Assembly (NCBI RefSeq): GCF_900638555.1
Contig: NZ_LR134525.1
Span: 1,178,001 to 1,242,000, forward strand
Source of the DNA: Neisseria meningitidis
Lineage (GTDB): Bacteria; Pseudomonadota; Gammaproteobacteria; Burkholderiales; Neisseriaceae
DNA length: 64,000 nucleotides
Reading direction: 5' to 3'
Shown here piece by piece: positions 8,405 to 18,960 of this stretch. Every line of letters starts with the position of its first letter. The first letter of the stretch is position 1. The notes below the pieces were generated by a model. It was not told the origin of the DNA, did not search any database, and saw only the letters and a program-made list of their open reading frames with translations. The position numbers and the translations under genes were made by a program.

Positions 8405-9382
8405 TCACCCGTTCTCTTTCTTCAATTCCAAATAATTGATGAGCAGATGCTCGATCTGCATTTTGACATTTAAAGTATGAAACCCGTAGGGGGCAAGCTG
8501 TTTGAGCATATCCTCCGCCGCAAATACATTGCGCGGGCGGAAACCGGATGCCGTCTGAAGCAGCCTGTCTTCATAAGCGGGATAATAGACGGGTTTCATG
8601 TGTTGCAGGCACAATCCCAAATCGACCAGCCATTTCTGCATCCACCCGACAAATACGGCGAGCGGAAGTTTTTCCTTATCGAAAAGCGCGGCGTAATCCA
8701 AAATCTTCAACAACCTCGGTTCTGCCAAAATATCCAACAGTTTAATCCGCAACGCACGGACACCGTCCGCCTCATCAAACAGCGGCGCTCCGGAATGGAA
8801 AGCCAGACGTTCCTCAGGTTCCGCCACACCCCTTTCACGCAGATATGCCAATGCCTCTTCATGGGAAGGCGCGGGCAAAACCATCTTCCGGCAGCGGCTT
8901 TTAATGGTCGGTAAAACCTTGTCCGCCGCGTGGCTGACCAGCAAAAAGACCACTTGTGGCGGCGGCTCTTCCAACACTTTCAACAAACTGTTGGCGGCTT
9001 GGACATTCATACTTTCCGCAGGATGAATCAGAATCACGCGCAAACCGCCCCGTACCGAAGTCAGGTACACATTATCGATGATTTCCCTGACGGCATCGAT
9101 TTTGATCTGCAACAGTTTGCGTCCGTTTTCGGGTTCGTCCGTCAGGGGCGTGATTTCGTAAAAATCGGGATGGCTTCCCTGTCCAAACAGATGGCAGGAC
9201 ATACATTCGCCACAGGGTTTGCAGCCCGGTGCAGGGGTTTCGCACAACAGTGCCTTCGCCGCAAAGCGGGCAAATGTAGTTTTCCCCGTATCTTTTTTGC
9301 CGGCAAACAGCCATGCATTGGGACGACGCTCCCAATGTTCCGCAATCTGCCGCCATTGCTCATTATGCCACGGATAAATCAT
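8405..9382 (-). CDS. holB: DNA polymerase III subunit delta'
   Basis: The protein is a clamp-loader subunit of the AAA+ family. The 325 residues include a Walker-A-like GKKDTGKTTFA at 28-38, a zinc-binding cysteine cluster (C-ETPAPG-C-KP-C-GE-C-MS-C) near 50-65 and the SRC motif (KSRCRKM) of delta-prime subunits. The family usually has a degenerate P-loop, whereas GKTT is present here. It is co-transcribed with pilZ and tatD. A DUS lies within the gene at about 8548. Confidence 0.95.
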   Translation of the reverse strand: MIYPWHNEQWRQIAEHWERRPNAWLFAGKKDTGKTTFARFAAKALLCETPAPGCKPCGECMSCHLFGQGSHPDFYEITPLTDEPENGRKLLQIKIDAVREIIDNVYLTSVRGGLRVILIHPAESMNVQAANSLLKVLEEPPPQVVFLLVSHAADKVLPTIKSRCRKMVLPAPSHEEALAYLRERGVAEPEERLAFHSGAPLFDEADGVRALRIKLLDILAEPRLLKILDYAALFDKEKLPLAVFVGWMQKWLVDLGLCLQHMKPVYYPAYEDRLLQTASGFRPRNVFAAEDMLKQLAPYGFHTLNVKMQIEHLLINYLELKKENG

Positions 9383-9415
9383 TTCAAACCATCCGTCCGG
9401 AAATCCATACCGCCA

Positions 9416-10546
9416 TCAGAGCAGTTCCAAATCGGGGCTGGAACTTTGCGCGCGGCGGCTGCGCAACTGTACCGCCAAACGCAAATCGTGTGCGGAATCG
9501 GCATTTTTCAATGCTTCTTGCAGGGAAATATCGCCTTTTTCATACAATTGGTAAAGGTGTTGATCGAAGGTCTGCATACCCAGGGTAGTGGATTTTTTCA
9601 TCACTTCTTTGATTTCATGGATGTTGCCGTTGTGAATCAACTCCGAAATCAGGGGCGAATTGAGCAGCACCTCGACTGCCGCCACCCTGCCCTTGCCGCC
9701 GTCTCGCGGAACGAGGCGTTGCGAAATAAACGCCTGAAGGTTGAGCGACAAATCCGTCAGCAATTGTTCGCGCCGCTCCTCGGGGAAAAAGTTGATGATG
9801 CGGTCGAGTGCCTGATTGGTGCTGTTGGCGTGCAGCGTCGCCATACACAAATGCCCCGTTTCGGCAAAGGCAATGGCGTAGTCCATTGTTTCGCGGTCGC
9901 GGATTTCGCCGATAAGGATGACATCCGGCGCCTGACGCAGCGTGTTTTTCAACGCCGCCATCCAGTTTTCCGTATCCACGCCGACCTCGCGCTGGGTGAT
10001 GATGCAGTTTTTGTGTTCGTGGACAAACTCGATCGGGTCTTCGATGGTGATGATGTGTCCGAACGAATTTTCATTGCGGTAGTCGATAAGCGAGGCAAGC
10101 GAAGTCGATTTGCCCGAGCCGGTGCCGCCGACAAAAATAACCAGCCCGCGTTTTTTCAGCGCGACATCCTTCAAGACCGGCGGCAGGTTCAGGCTTTCAA
10201 ACTTGGGAATCTTGCTGGTAATCGCACGGAATACCAACGCCGTCGCACCGCGCTGTATCATCGCATTGACGCGGAAGCGGCTGGTGTCCGGCAGACTGAT
10301 GGCGAAGTTGCACTCGTTGGTCGATGAAAATTCTTCCGCCTGCTTCGCACTCATAATCGAAAAGGCGATTTCCATACATTTTTCCGCCGTCAGCGGTTCG
10401 TCCGTGATGCGGGTGATTTTGCCGTCCAGCTTCATTGCGGGCGGGAAATGGGTCGTCACGAACAGGTCGGAACCTTTGTTTTTGTTCATATGGCGCAGCC
10501 ATGCGAACAGTTCTTCCTTTGCGGTCATATTTTCATCGGTAAACAT
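9416..10546 (-). CDS. pilT2: Type IV pilus PilT-like ATPase (PilT2 paralogue)
   Basis: This hexameric secretion ATPase powers or tunes pilus retraction at the inner membrane. The 376 residues carry Walker A GTGSGKST at 141-148, the Asp box around ITIEDPIEFVHEHK, Walker B ILIGEIRDRETMD and the His box ATLHANST. Neisseria species have pilT and pilU in tandem and a separate pilT2. This gene stands alone near pilZ, which fits pilT2, although PilU cannot be excluded from sequence alone. AGGGG before the ATG supports the start. Confidence 0.85.
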   Translation of the reverse strand: MFTDENMTAKEELFAWLRHMNKNKGSDLFVTTHFPPAMKLDGKITRITDEPLTAEKCMEIAFSIMSAKQAEEFSSTNECNFAISLPDTSRFRVNAMIQRGATALVFRAITSKIPKFESLNLPPVLKDVALKKRGLVIFVGGTGSGKSTSLASLIDYRNENSFGHIITIEDPIEFVHEHKNCIITQREVGVDTENWMAALKNTLRQAPDVILIGEIRDRETMDYAIAFAETGHLCMATLHANSTNQALDRIINFFPEERREQLLTDLSLNLQAFISQRLVPRDGGKGRVAAVEVLLNSPLISELIHNGNIHEIKEVMKKSTTLGMQTFDQHLYQLYEKGDISLQEALKNADSAHDLRLAVQLRSRRAQSSSPDLELL

Positions 10547-10602
10547 CCTCGTCCCCTAATCTTCAAACAATCTGTACCTTCCCATTCTACCAAAAACCCG
10601 CC

Positions 10603-10631
10603 GTGCCGTCTGAAACCGTTTCAGACGGCAC
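10603..10631. other. DUS inverted repeat between divergent pilT2 and mtnN
   Basis: GTGCCGTCTGAA and TTCAGACGGCAC form a 12-bp stem with a 5-base loop. It sits between two divergently transcribed genes, so it does not follow either gene as a terminator. A TATAAT lies at 10671-10676, close before mtnN. Confidence 0.6.
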
Positions 10632-10713
10632 GGACAAACCACCTCCACTCAATCCTGCCGTGTTAGCGTGTATAATCAGGCATTCTATCCGAAATTCACA
10701 ACAGGTCAGCAAT

Positions 10714-11415
10714 ATGTCTTTGAAAACAGTAGCCGTTATCGGCGCAATGGAACAAGAAATCGAGCTTTTGCGCGAGATGATGGAAAATGTCAAAGCCGTC
10801 TCTTTCGGCAAGTTTGCCGCCTATGAAGGCGAATTAGCGGGAAAACGCATGGTGCTTGCATTGAGCGGCATCGGCAAGGTCAACGCGGCGGTTGCAACGG
10901 CTTGGATTATCCGTGAATTCGCACCGGACTGCGTTATCAACACCGGCAGCGCGGGCGGCTTGGGCAAGGGTTTGAAAGTCGGCGATGTCGTGGTCGGCAC
11001 AGAAATCGCGCACCACGATGTCGATGTAACCGCATTCGGCTATGTTTGGGGACAAGTGCCGCAACTGCCCGCCGTATTTGTTTCAGACGGCCTCTTGGTC
11101 GGCAAAGCAAAACAGGCGGCGGAAGTGTTTGAAGGCGCGGCGGTAGAACAAGGCCTGATTGTCAGCGGCGACCGCTTCGTCCACAGCAGCGAAGGCGTGG
11201 CGGAAATCCGCAAGCACTTCCCCGAAGTTAAGGCGGTAGAAATGGAAGCGGCGGCAATCGCCCAAACCTGTCATCAGTTGGAAACGCCTTTCGTCATCAT
11301 CCGCGCGGTTTCCGATTCGGCAGACGAAAAGGCAGACATCAGCTTTGACGAGTTCTTGAAAACGGCGGCGGCAAATTCCGCAAAAATGGTGGCAGAAATC
11401 GTCAAATCTTTATAA
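10714..11415 (+). CDS. mtnN: 5'-methylthioadenosine/S-adenosylhomocysteine nucleosidase
   Basis: MtnN (Pfs) hydrolyses MTA and SAH, feeding the methionine salvage and LuxS steps. The reading frame is open upstream through a DUS, but homology begins at MSLKTVAVIGAMEQE, giving the usual 233 residues. NTGSAGGLG, GDRFVHS and VKAVEMEAAAIAQ followed by AVSDSAD are the substrate-binding and catalytic segments. A TATAAT lies 38 bases upstream of the ATG. The gene contains an internal DUS near 11085. Confidence 0.95.
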   Translation: MSLKTVAVIGAMEQEIELLREMMENVKAVSFGKFAAYEGELAGKRMVLALSGIGKVNAAVATAWIIREFAPDCVINTGSAGGLGKGLKVGDVVVGTEIAHHDVDVTAFGYVWGQVPQLPAVFVSDGLLVGKAKQAAEVFEGAAVEQGLIVSGDRFVHSSEGVAEIRKHFPEVKAVEMEAAAIAQTCHQLETPFVIIRAVSDSADEKADISFDEFLKTAAANSAKMVAEIVKSL

Positions 11416-11559
11416 GACCTTTATCAAACTTATGCCAAAACAGCGGTTTTCCGCTAGAATGTCGGGCTGTTTATCCCGTTGCGCCCGACATTCGGACGCA
11501 GCGCCGTTTGTTCAGACGGCATTTCCAAAACCCACTGTCCGACATTCAAAATAACTCTA

Positions 11560-13353
11560 ATGAAAAATATCCGAAATTTCTCCATCATTGCCCACATCGA
11601 CCACGGCAAATCGACGCTTGCCGACCGTTTTATCCAATACTGCGGCGGCTTGGATTTGCGCGAAATGAGTACGCAGGTACTCGATTCTATGGACATCGAA
11701 AAAGAGCGCGGCATCACCATCAAAGCGCAAACCGCCGCGCTCAACTACAAAGCGCGCGACGGGCAGGTGTATCAGCTCAACCTGATTGACACGCCGGGAC
11801 ACGTCGACTTCTCTTACGAAGTTTCCCGTTCGCTGTCGGCCTGCGAAGGCGCGCTTTTGGTGGTTGACGCATCTCAAGGCGTGGAAGCGCAAACCGTGGC
11901 GAACTGCTACACCGCGATTGATTTGGGCGTTGAAGTCGTGCCCGTTTTGAACAAAATCGACCTGCCCGCCGCCGACCCCGAACGCGTGGAACAGGAAATC
12001 GAAGATATCATCGGCATCGATGCCGTCGGCGCGGTGCAATGTTCCGCCAAAAGCGGCATCGGCGTGGAAGACGTTTTGGAAGAAATCGTTGCCAAAATCC
12101 CCGCACCGGCCGGCGATGAAAATGCGCCGCTGCAAGCGGTGATTGTCGATTCGTGGTTTGACAACTATGTCGGCGTGGTTATGCTGATTCGTGTGAAAAA
12201 CGGCACCATCAAGCTGAAAGACAAAGTGCGCTTTATGAGCACCAAGGCGGAAACGCAGGTTGAGCAGCTGGGCGTATTCACGCCGAAATCAGTTCAAAAA
12301 CAAGAACTCAAAGCCGGCGAAGTGGGCTTTTTGATTACCGGCGTAAAAGAATTGGGACAGGCAAAAGTCGGCGATACAGTTACTTTGATTGCCAACCCCG
12401 CCTCCGAGCCGCTGCCCGGCTTCCAAGAAGTGCAAAGCCAGGTATTCGCCGGACTTTATCCGGTGGAAAGCCACGACTACGAAGCCTTGCGCGACGCTTT
12501 GGAAAAATTGCAGCTTAACGATGCTTCGTTGAAATTCGAGCCTGAAGTTTCCCAAGCATTGGGTTTCGGCTTCCGTTGCGGCTTCTTGGGCCTGTTGCAT
12601 TTGGAAATCGTGCAGGAACGTTTGGAACGCGAGTTCGACATGGACTTGATTACCACCGCGCCGACGGTGGTTTATGAAGTCGTGTTGAAAAACGGCGAGA
12701 AAATCGAAGTCGAAAATCCGTCCAAACTGCCCGACATCGGCAGCATCGAAACCATTCTCGAGCCGATTATCACTGCAACCATCCTCGTGCCGCAGGAATA
12801 TGTCGGCAACGTCATGACTTTGTGCAACCAAAAGCGCGGCGTGCAAGTCAATATGCAATATATGGGCCGCCAAGTGATGCTGACTTACGACTTGCCGATG
12901 AACGAAGTGGTGATGGACTTTTTCGACAAACTCAAATCTACTTCGCGCGGCTATGCTTCGTTGGACTACCATTTCAAAGAGTTCCAACCGTCTGATTTGA
13001 TTAAGCTGGATATCATGGTCAACGGTGAAAAAGTCGATGCGCTGAGCCTGATTGTCCACCGTCAAAGCGCGGTTCACCGGGGCCGCGAACTGGCATCGAA
13101 AATGCGCGAGCTGATTCCGCGCCAAATGTTTGATATTGCCGTCCAAGCCGCCATCGGCAGTCAGATTATCGCCCGTGAGAACGTCAAAGCCCTGCGTAAA
13201 AACGTTTTGGCAAAATGTTACGGCGGCGATATTACGCGTAAGAAAAAACTGCTTGAAAAACAAAAAGCAGGCAAACGCCGTATGAAACAAGTGGGCAATG
13301 TGGAAATCCCGCAAAGCGCGTTCTTGGCAATTTTGCAGGTGAGCGACAAATAA
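11560..13353 (+). CDS. lepA: Elongation factor 4 (LepA)
   Basis: LepA is a ribosome-binding GTPase that back-translocates or remodels stalled ribosomes. The 597-residue protein starts [20 protein letters not shown]1 is AHIDHGKST, followed by the switch region with GITIK, G3 DTPGHVDF and G4 NKIDLP, and the C-terminal LepA domain ends [17 protein letters not shown]. An upstream 27-codon extension of the frame crosses a DUS and is not used. It is upstream of lepB, the classic lepA-lepB order. Confidence 0.97.
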   Translation: MKNIRNFSIIAHIDHGKSTLADRFIQYCGGLDLREMSTQVLDSMDIEKERGITIKAQTAALNYKARDGQVYQLNLIDTPGHVDFSYEVSRSLSACEGALLVVDASQGVEAQTVANCYTAIDLGVEVVPVLNKIDLPAADPERVEQEIEDIIGIDAVGAVQCSAKSGIGVEDVLEEIVAKIPAPAGDENAPLQAVIVDSWFDNYVGVVMLIRVKNGTIKLKDKVRFMSTKAETQVEQLGVFTPKSVQKQELKAGEVGFLITGVKELGQAKVGDTVTLIANPASEPLPGFQEVQSQVFAGLYPVESHDYEALRDALEKLQLNDASLKFEPEVSQALGFGFRCGFLGLLHLEIVQERLEREFDMDLITTAPTVVYEVVLKNGEKIEVENPSKLPDIGSIETILEPIITATILVPQEYVGNVMTLCNQKRGVQVNMQYMGRQVMLTYDLPMNEVVMDFFDKLKSTSRGYASLDYHFKEFQPSDLIKLDIMVNGEKVDALSLIVHRQSAVHRGRELASKMRELIPRQMFDIAVQAAIGSQIIARENVKALRKNVLAKCYGGDITRKKKLLEKQKAGKRRMKQVGNVEIPQSAFLAILQVSDK

Positions 13354-13495
13354 TATCCGGCACACGGGGCAGTGCATCATGCCCCTTAAACCGCCCTGAT
13401 TGTAAGAGAGCACGTCCGCCAACAAACTTTGTGATTTACCGCCTCTTAAAAACGGTTGCACGGACGGGCGGGTTTTTAACCGTTAAGGAACAACA

Positions 13496-14515
13496 ATGAA
13501 CATTATGCTAATGTCGGGCGCGGCTGCCGCGCTGCTTGCCGGCATCATCCTTTATTTCAAAAGCGACAAAAAGCGGCAGGAAAACGGTGAATGGAGTTCC
13601 GGTCTGGAATACGCCTATATCCTGACGGCGGTCGGCGTGTTTGCCGCTTTGTCCCTGTTTATGAGCTTTACCGCCGTTTTCCTGATTTTCGTTGTATTGT
13701 GCGGTACGGCTTGGGGGGTATACAAATACCGCCTGAAGACTCATCCCGAAATCTCGGAAAGCAGCCACTTCGGCGATTATTTCGGCAGTTTCTTCCCTAC
13801 CGTTTTGGTATTGTTCCTCATCCGGTCGTTTATTGCCGAACCGTTCCAAATCCCGTCCAGCTCGATGCGCCCGGGCCTGATTAAGGGCGATTTCATTTTG
13901 GTCGGCAAATTTTCCTACGGCCTGCGCGTACCCGTTTTAAACAATGTATTCATCCCCACGGGCAAAATCGAACGGGGCGATGTGGTCGTTTTTAATTATC
14001 CTTTGCAACCGGAGATGACCTACATCAAGCGTATTGTCGGCATTCCGGGCGATGTGGTCGAATATCGGAATAAAGTTTTGACGGTAAACGGAAAACCTGC
14101 TTCCGATATTCCTGACGGCACATACCGTTATCCCGACGACACCGACCCATCCGAAATCCACAATACGGATATGTTCCACAGCGGTTTGGACGGCAAATCC
14201 TTCAATATTCTGAAAAAAGAAGGACAGCCTGCCGTTTCCCTGCCCGTATTGGGCAAATATACCTCCGATATTATGTCTGAAAACGGATATTCCATAGAGC
14301 AAAGCGGTTTGGAACACTGCCAATATGCCGACGACGGCAGCGGTTTCGTGTGCAAAGTTCCCGAAGGACGCTATTTCGCTATGGGCGACAACCGCGACAA
14401 CAGTGCCGATTCGCGCTACTGGGGATTTGTGGATGACAAGCTGGTTGTCGGCAAGGCAATGTTCATTTTGATGAACTTCGGCGATTTCGGCAGGGCCGGT
14501 ACGGCAATCCGTTAG
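13496..14515 (+). CDS. lepB: Signal peptidase I
   Basis: LepB cleaves Sec and Tat signal peptides on the outer face of the inner membrane. The 339 residues include three hydrophobic stretches in the first 110 residues, the catalytic serine S123 (SSSMRPG), the general-base lysine K178 (TYIKRIVGIPGD) and the conserved GDNRDNSADSRYWG box. It is 140 bases downstream of lepA, with AAGGAA before the ATG. A DUS terminator follows. Confidence 0.96.
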   Translation: MNIMLMSGAAAALLAGIILYFKSDKKRQENGEWSSGLEYAYILTAVGVFAALSLFMSFTAVFLIFVVLCGTAWGVYKYRLKTHPEISESSHFGDYFGSFFPTVLVLFLIRSFIAEPFQIPSSSMRPGLIKGDFILVGKFSYGLRVPVLNNVFIPTGKIERGDVVVFNYPLQPEMTYIKRIVGIPGDVVEYRNKVLTVNGKPASDIPDGTYRYPDDTDPSEIHNTDMFHSGLDGKSFNILKKEGQPAVSLPVLGKYTSDIMSENGYSIEQSGLEHCQYADDGSGFVCKVPEGRYFAMGDNRDNSADSRYWGFVDDKLVVGKAMFILMNFGDFGRAGTAIR

Positions 14516-14530
14516 GCCAGGAAGCCAAGA

Positions 14531-14560
14531 ATGCCGTCTGAAAATAGTTTCAGACGGCAT
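14531..14560. terminator. DUS inverted-repeat terminator after lepB
   Basis: ATGCCGTCTGAA and TTCAGACGGCAT with a 6-base loop lie 15 bases past the lepB stop, followed by TTTG. Confidence 0.7.
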
Positions 14561-14612
14561 TTGCTATTCCTCACTTTTGCAGGCGGATCTAACGTTGTCG
14601 GATTTTCCTACC

Positions 14613-14718
14613 TATAGTGAATTAAATTTAAATCAGGACAAGGCGGCGAGCCGCAGACAGTACAAATAGTACGGCAAGGCGAGCCAACGCTGTACCGGTT
14701 TAAATTTAATTCACTATA
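14613..14718. mobile_element. Correia element, short form (106 bp)
   Basis: TATAGTGAATTAAATTTAAA and its mirror ending in CACTATA bound an element whose core carries the standard CREE segment (AAGGCGGCGAGCCGCAGACAGTAC). It lacks the roughly 50-bp internal block of full-length copies. It lies between lepB and the convergent transporter gene. Confidence 0.9.
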
Positions 14719-14779
14719 TCAGTCCGGTAACGCAGGTTTTGCACGGAAAACTGCCAATACTGCCTTGATGGAATCAATA

Positions 14780-15658
14780 TTAAGACTGCTGTTTCAGCGA
14801 ACCGAGGTAAATTGCCGAAAGCGTCAGCGCCACCCCTGCCCACTGCACGCCTTCAATCGGTTTGCCCAACCCGAAATAATCGATGAACAGGGCGGCAACC
14901 GGTTCGGACAAAAGCAGCAGCCCCGTCAGCGACAGCGAAAGCAGCGGAATCGCATAGGCAACCATCGCCCACGCGAAGCACTGCATCACCACGCCGTACA
15001 CAAGCACCAAACCCGCATCTTTCCAAGTCGTCGGATAAAGCACGCCGCCATCCATCAGCAATGCCGGAACAACCAGCGATACCGCGCCGCCCAAACTCAA
15101 AATCATCATTGAAGGGAAAAGCGCCACCGGCTCGATTTCATGGGTTTTGCGGACGAACACCATCGACAGGGCGAGCATCAGTCCCGATACCAAACCGCTG
15201 GCGAATCCCCAAACCGCATTACCGTTGTAGCCGAATTCCGCACCGGCAATCATCGCCACGCCGGCAACTGCCGATATTAAGCCTGCCTTTTTCAGCCCGC
15301 TCAAACGCTCGCCGAAAAAGAAAACACCGATTGCCGACAAGAAAAAGATTTGCAGGCTGTTGAGCAGGGTGGAAATACCCGGCCCGACCGCGTGTATGCT
15401 TTCGTGCCACAACGCCAAATCGAAAGCGAGAAACACGCCCGCCGTCAGGGCATATCGGACGGTTTTCCTGTTTTTTGGGAATTTTTGCCCGAAAAACCGT
15501 GCTAAAAACCAAAATACGAACACCGAAATCAGCAACCGCCAAAATGCGATTGCATACGAACCGACGGGGACGGATCTGACAATCAGACTGCCCAGACCGA
15601 ACACCACGCAACCCAGCACCAGCAATGGTGCGGCATATTTTTTGCCGTTACCGACCAC
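14780..15658 (-). CDS. DMT/EamA family transporter
   Basis: The protein has ten hydrophobic helices in two repeated EamA halves, as in the drug/metabolite transporter superfamily (for example VLGCVVFGLGSLIVR at the start and LLLLSEPVAALF near the end). The substrate is unknown. A GTG at 15658 (292 residues) is preceded closely by the strong purine tract AAGGGAGGGG. An in-frame ATG at 15679 would add 7 residues but has no visible ribosome-binding site. The open frame continues upstream through a DUS. Confidence 0.85.
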   Translation of the reverse strand: MVGNGKKYAAPLLVLGCVVFGLGSLIVRSVPVGSYAIAFWRLLISVFVFWFLARFFGQKFPKNRKTVRYALTAGVFLAFDLALWHESIHAVGPGISTLLNSLQIFFLSAIGVFFFGERLSGLKKAGLISAVAGVAMIAGAEFGYNGNAVWGFASGLVSGLMLALSMVFVRKTHEIEPVALFPSMMILSLGGAVSLVVPALLMDGGVLYPTTWKDAGLVLVYGVVMQCFAWAMVAYAIPLLSLSLTGLLLLSEPVAALFIDYFGLGKPIEGVQWAGVALTLSAIYLGSLKQQS

Positions 15659-15834
15659 AATATCCCCTCCCTTCCCCATACGGCTGCCGCGCCGACGGCA
15701 AGAATGCCGCCATTCCGAAAATATGCCGTCTGAAGCCCAAAGCCCCGGCTGCACCCGGACAAACGGCTGATTTTACGGGCAGGCAGGCTATTTTCCGTTG
15801 GGGCAAAAAACCGTCCTGCCGGATAAAACCCGAA

Positions 15835-16092
15835 TATAGTGGATTAACAAAAACCAGTACAGCGTTGCCTCGCCTTAGCTCAAAGAGAACGATTCTCTAA
15901 GGTGCTGAAGCACCAAGTGAATCGGTTCCGTACTATAGTGGATTAACAAAAACCAGTACAGCGTTGCCTCGCCTTGCCGTACTATCTGTACTGTCTGCGG
16001 CTTCATTGCCTTGTCCTGATTTTTGTTAATCCACTATATCTGTACTGTCTGCGGCTTCGTCGCCTTGTCCTGATTTTTGTTAATCCACTATA
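15835..16092. mobile_element. Composite: full-length Correia element interrupted by a second one
   Basis: The outer element starts TATAGTGG at 15835, runs through the block with CTCAAAGAGAACGATTCTC as far as CGGTTCCGTACTA, and resumes at 16037 (TATCTGTACTG) to end CACTATA at 16092. Between lies a complete 105-bp short CREE (15934-16038). TA is present on both sides of the insert, as expected for TA target duplication. Without the insert the outer copy is about 153 bp. The element fills most of the gap between the transporter and cysK. Confidence 0.9.
15934..16038. mobile_element. Inner short Correia element (105 bp) nested in a larger one
   Basis: It is bounded by TATAGTGGATTAACAAAAA and its mirror. 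It is inserted at the TA of the host sequence CGTACTA/TCTGTAC inside the outer CREE. The host copy carries CTGTAC where other copies carry TTGTAC. From 16093 to 16244 I see no gene or repeat. Confidence 0.9.
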
Positions 16093-16244
16093 AAAAATAT
16101 TTCCCTCAAGCGATGTGGCGGCACCAACACCTGATTAAAACACAACCGGCGTTTTCGGCATATACGCAAAAACGCATTTTCCGGCACGGCGTTACACCGA
16201 TACCGAAAAATGCGTCTGAATGTTTCGACAATCCGATTAAAGCA

Positions 16245-17177
16245 TTATGCCAAATCTGCAAAAAGTGGCGTAGAGAGATAGCGTTCGCCATAAGAAGGCA
16301 GCAGCACGACTATCAGCTTGCCTTCGTTTTCAGGCTGTTTGGCAAGCTGCAACGCACTCCAAACCGCCGCACCGGAAGAAATACCCACCAAAATGCCTTC
16401 TTTTTCCGCTATTGCGCGGGCGGTTTCAAAAGCCGCTTCGTTCGACACTTTGGTAATGCTGTCGTAAATTTTGGTATTCAAAACGGTCGGAATAAAGCCT
16501 GCGCCGATGCCTTGAATCGGGTGCGGGCCTTTTTCGCCGCCGCTCAATACGGGTGAAGCTTCAGGCTCGACGGCAACCACTTTAACTTCGGGTTTGTATT
16601 TTTTCAACACTTCGCCCACGCCGGTAATCGTACCGCCCGTGCCGACGCCGGCAACGAAGACATCGACTTTGCCGTCCGTATCCCGCCAAATTTCCTCGGC
16701 GGTTGTTTTGCGGTGGACTTCGGGGTTTGCCTCATTGTCGAACTGGCGCGGCATAAAATAAGTGTCGGGATGCGCGTCCACCAAGGATTTCGCTTTGGCA
16801 ATCGCGCCCGCCATACCTTCGGCGGCAGGGGTCAGAATCAGCTCCGCACCAAACGCGCGCAACAGCATTTTGCGCTCCTTACTCATGCTTTCCGGCATGG
16901 TAATCGCCAGCTTGTAGCCGCGTGCGGCACATACCATTGCCAAACCGACACCCGTATTGCCGCTGGTTGCTTCGACAATGACGGTGTTTTTGTTGATTTT
17001 GCCCGCTTTTTCGGCACCCTCGATCATTGCTTCGGCAATGCGGTCTTTGACGCTGCTGCCTGGATTGAAAAATTCCAGTTTCACGGCAACCTCCGCCTTC
17101 AAACCTTCGGTCAGACGGTTCAGTTTGACCAAAGGCGTGTTGCCGATTAGTTCGGTGATGCTGTTTGCAATTTTCAT
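16245..17177 (-). CDS. cysK: Cysteine synthase A
   Basis: This PLP enzyme makes cysteine from O-acetylserine and sulfide. The 310-residue protein starts [20 protein letters not shown], with AGGAG 6 bases upstream. The PLP lysine is K44 (SSVKDR), with TSGNTG and the phosphate loop GTGGTITG. The open frame extends 18 codons upstream without support. The gene stands alone next to the composite CREE. Confidence 0.96.
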   Translation of the reverse strand: MKIANSITELIGNTPLVKLNRLTEGLKAEVAVKLEFFNPGSSVKDRIAEAMIEGAEKAGKINKNTVIVEATSGNTGVGLAMVCAARGYKLAITMPESMSKERKMLLRAFGAELILTPAAEGMAGAIAKAKSLVDAHPDTYFMPRQFDNEANPEVHRKTTAEEIWRDTDGKVDVFVAGVGTGGTITGVGEVLKKYKPEVKVVAVEPEASPVLSGGEKGPHPIQGIGAGFIPTVLNTKIYDSITKVSNEAAFETARAIAEKEGILVGISSGAAVWSALQLAKQPENEGKLIVVLLPSYGERYLSTPLFADLA

Positions 17178-17370
17178 CTTCTGCTCCTGAATAATAAGGT
17201 TTCGACAGTAAGGCGCAATCCCCATAGGCATCCTGTCCGATTGCAGGGGATTTGCGCCGAAACATAAACAAATTTCGGATATGGCTTTATCCTAAACCTA
17301 TGCCGCCTAAAAAACCAATATCCAAAATTTCTTTCTTTATAACTTTTTGTTCCGATACGGCCGCACCGTA

Positions 17371-17976
17371 TTATCTTCCAATTTCTGAAAGCAGCAGCAC
17401 CAGTACCGAGACCTGCATCAACGCTGCCGTCAACCCGCCGAGTCGCAGCTGCGAGCCGCCGAACGTTGACGGCGGCTGCCGGTCTATACCGCAGCGGTGG
17501 ACATAGGCAACCGCCATCAGCACAAACTGCAACACGAACCAATAAACCGGCTTCAGCGCATAAAGTTTGAGCAGTGCCGCAAACACAAACACTTGAACCG
17601 TTCCCGAAAAGCAATAATGCACCAACGCACATATTCCGACAAAAGCAAGCGTCATCGATACATTACTGACGGCAAACAGCCCGAGCAGAGGATGTTCGGG
17701 GTCTGCCTGCCATCCGTTTCCATCCGTTTTCCGGTTCCAATGCCCGATGAAAAAAAATATGCTGCCCAAAGTCAGGTAAAAATGGGGGATGAACAAGGGC
17801 GCGGCGCGGGTCATTCCCCATATGCCGGGCATCAGCTTTGCCCCCAAAACCGATATGCCCAGCCACAGCATAATACTCGCCCAAAACCATTGCAACATTC
17901 CTGCGCGGAATATCAGAAACAGAAAAACCGCCGCATACAGTAAGGCAGACAAAAAATCCAAATGCAGCAAAATCAT
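17371..17976 (-). CDS. Conserved membrane protein of unknown function
   Basis: I do not recognise the family. The 201-residue product has about five or six hydrophobic segments, starting [20 protein letters not shown] and ending [15 protein letters not shown], with a short hydrophilic loop ([19 protein letters not shown]) in the middle. Its start overlaps the dapF stop by 4 bases, so it is translationally coupled to dapF. Confidence 0.75.
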   Translation of the reverse strand: MILLHLDFLSALLYAAVFLFLIFRAGMLQWFWASIMLWLGISVLGAKLMPGIWGMTRAAPLFIPHFYLTLGSIFFFIGHWNRKTDGNGWQADPEHPLLGLFAVSNVSMTLAFVGICALVHYCFSGTVQVFVFAALLKLYALKPVYWFVLQFVLMAVAYVHRCGIDRQPPSTFGGSQLRLGGLTAALMQVSVLVLLLSEIGR

Positions 17977-18824
17977 GAATACGCCAACTCGCCTTCAAAC
18001 ACCGTTTCCGCAGGGCCGGTCATCATCACATCGCCGCCGCAGGCCCATTCGATATATAAAGTTCCGCCCGGCAAAATCACCTCTACCGTTTTCCCTTCAT
18101 CCAACAACCCCAGACGGATACCCGCCACCACAGCCGCACACGCGCCCGTACCGCACGCTTGGGTTTCGCCCACGCCGCGCTCGAACACGCGCAAACGAAT
18201 CGCGGTTCGGCTGACAATCTGCATAAAGCCGACGTTGACGCGTTCGGGAAACTGCCTGTGCGGTTCGATAAGCGAACCGGTTTCGCGCACCTGCGCGCAT
18301 TCTACGTCATCGACCACAATCACCGCATGGGGGTTGCCCATATTGACGCAGCTGACAGGCTGAATGCCGGATTCGAGATGCACCCCGTAAATACAGGCAT
18401 CATCCCCCTCGCCCGATTCGGGGACAAACGGTATTTCAGACGGCATAAACCTCGGTTTGCCCATATTGACCGTAACCATGCCGTTATCGGACAATTTCGG
18501 AAAAATAACGCCATTTGCCGTTTCAACACAAATTTCTTTCTTATCGGTCAAACCCTTGTCTGCAACAAAACGGGCAAAACAACGCGCCCCGTTGCCGCAC
18601 TGCCCGACCTCGCTGCCGTCGGCATTGAAAATACGGTAACGGAAATCCACGCCTTCGGTTTCCGAACGCCCGACCACCAAAAGCTGGTCGAAGCCCACGC
18701 CCCGGAAACGGTCCGCCCATGCCGCAATCGGCGCGTCCTCGGGGGTAAAATCCTGACTGACCGCGTCAATCACCATAAAATCGTTGCCCAAACCGTGCAT
18801 TTTGGTAAATTTCAAAGTGTTCAT
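17973..18824 (-). CDS. dapF: Diaminopimelate epimerase
   Basis: DapF converts LL- to meso-diaminopimelate for lysine and peptidoglycan. The 283-residue protein begins [20 protein letters not shown]. The two catalytic cysteines lie in [10 protein letters not shown] (C76) and [10 protein letters not shown]. The frame is open 18 codons upstream, but family homology and length favour the ATG at 18824. First gene of a two-gene unit with the membrane protein. Confidence 0.96.
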   Translation of the reverse strand: MNTLKFTKMHGLGNDFMVIDAVSQDFTPEDAPIAAWADRFRGVGFDQLLVVGRSETEGVDFRYRIFNADGSEVGQCGNGARCFARFVADKGLTDKKEICVETANGVIFPKLSDNGMVTVNMGKPRFMPSEIPFVPESGEGDDACIYGVHLESGIQPVSCVNMGNPHAVIVVDDVECAQVRETGSLIEPHRQFPERVNVGFMQIVSRTAIRLRVFERGVGETQACGTGACAAVVAGIRLGLLDEGKTVEVILPGGTLYIEWACGGDVMMTGPAETVFEGELAYS

Positions 18825-18960
18825 ATTGTTCCGAAATCCCGTATCGTCTGTTGCTTCCGAATCCGAAATCCCCCGCACCGAAGGGAAATGCTTCCATCTC
18901 CCGCCGCCTGAGGATTAAAATCAGCCATTATACTGTTTGTTACCCCTTACAAGAAACACC

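Noticed and set aside
12289..13461. 390-codon open frame opposite lepA
   Set aside because: It is an antisense shadow; LepA is complete on the other strand.
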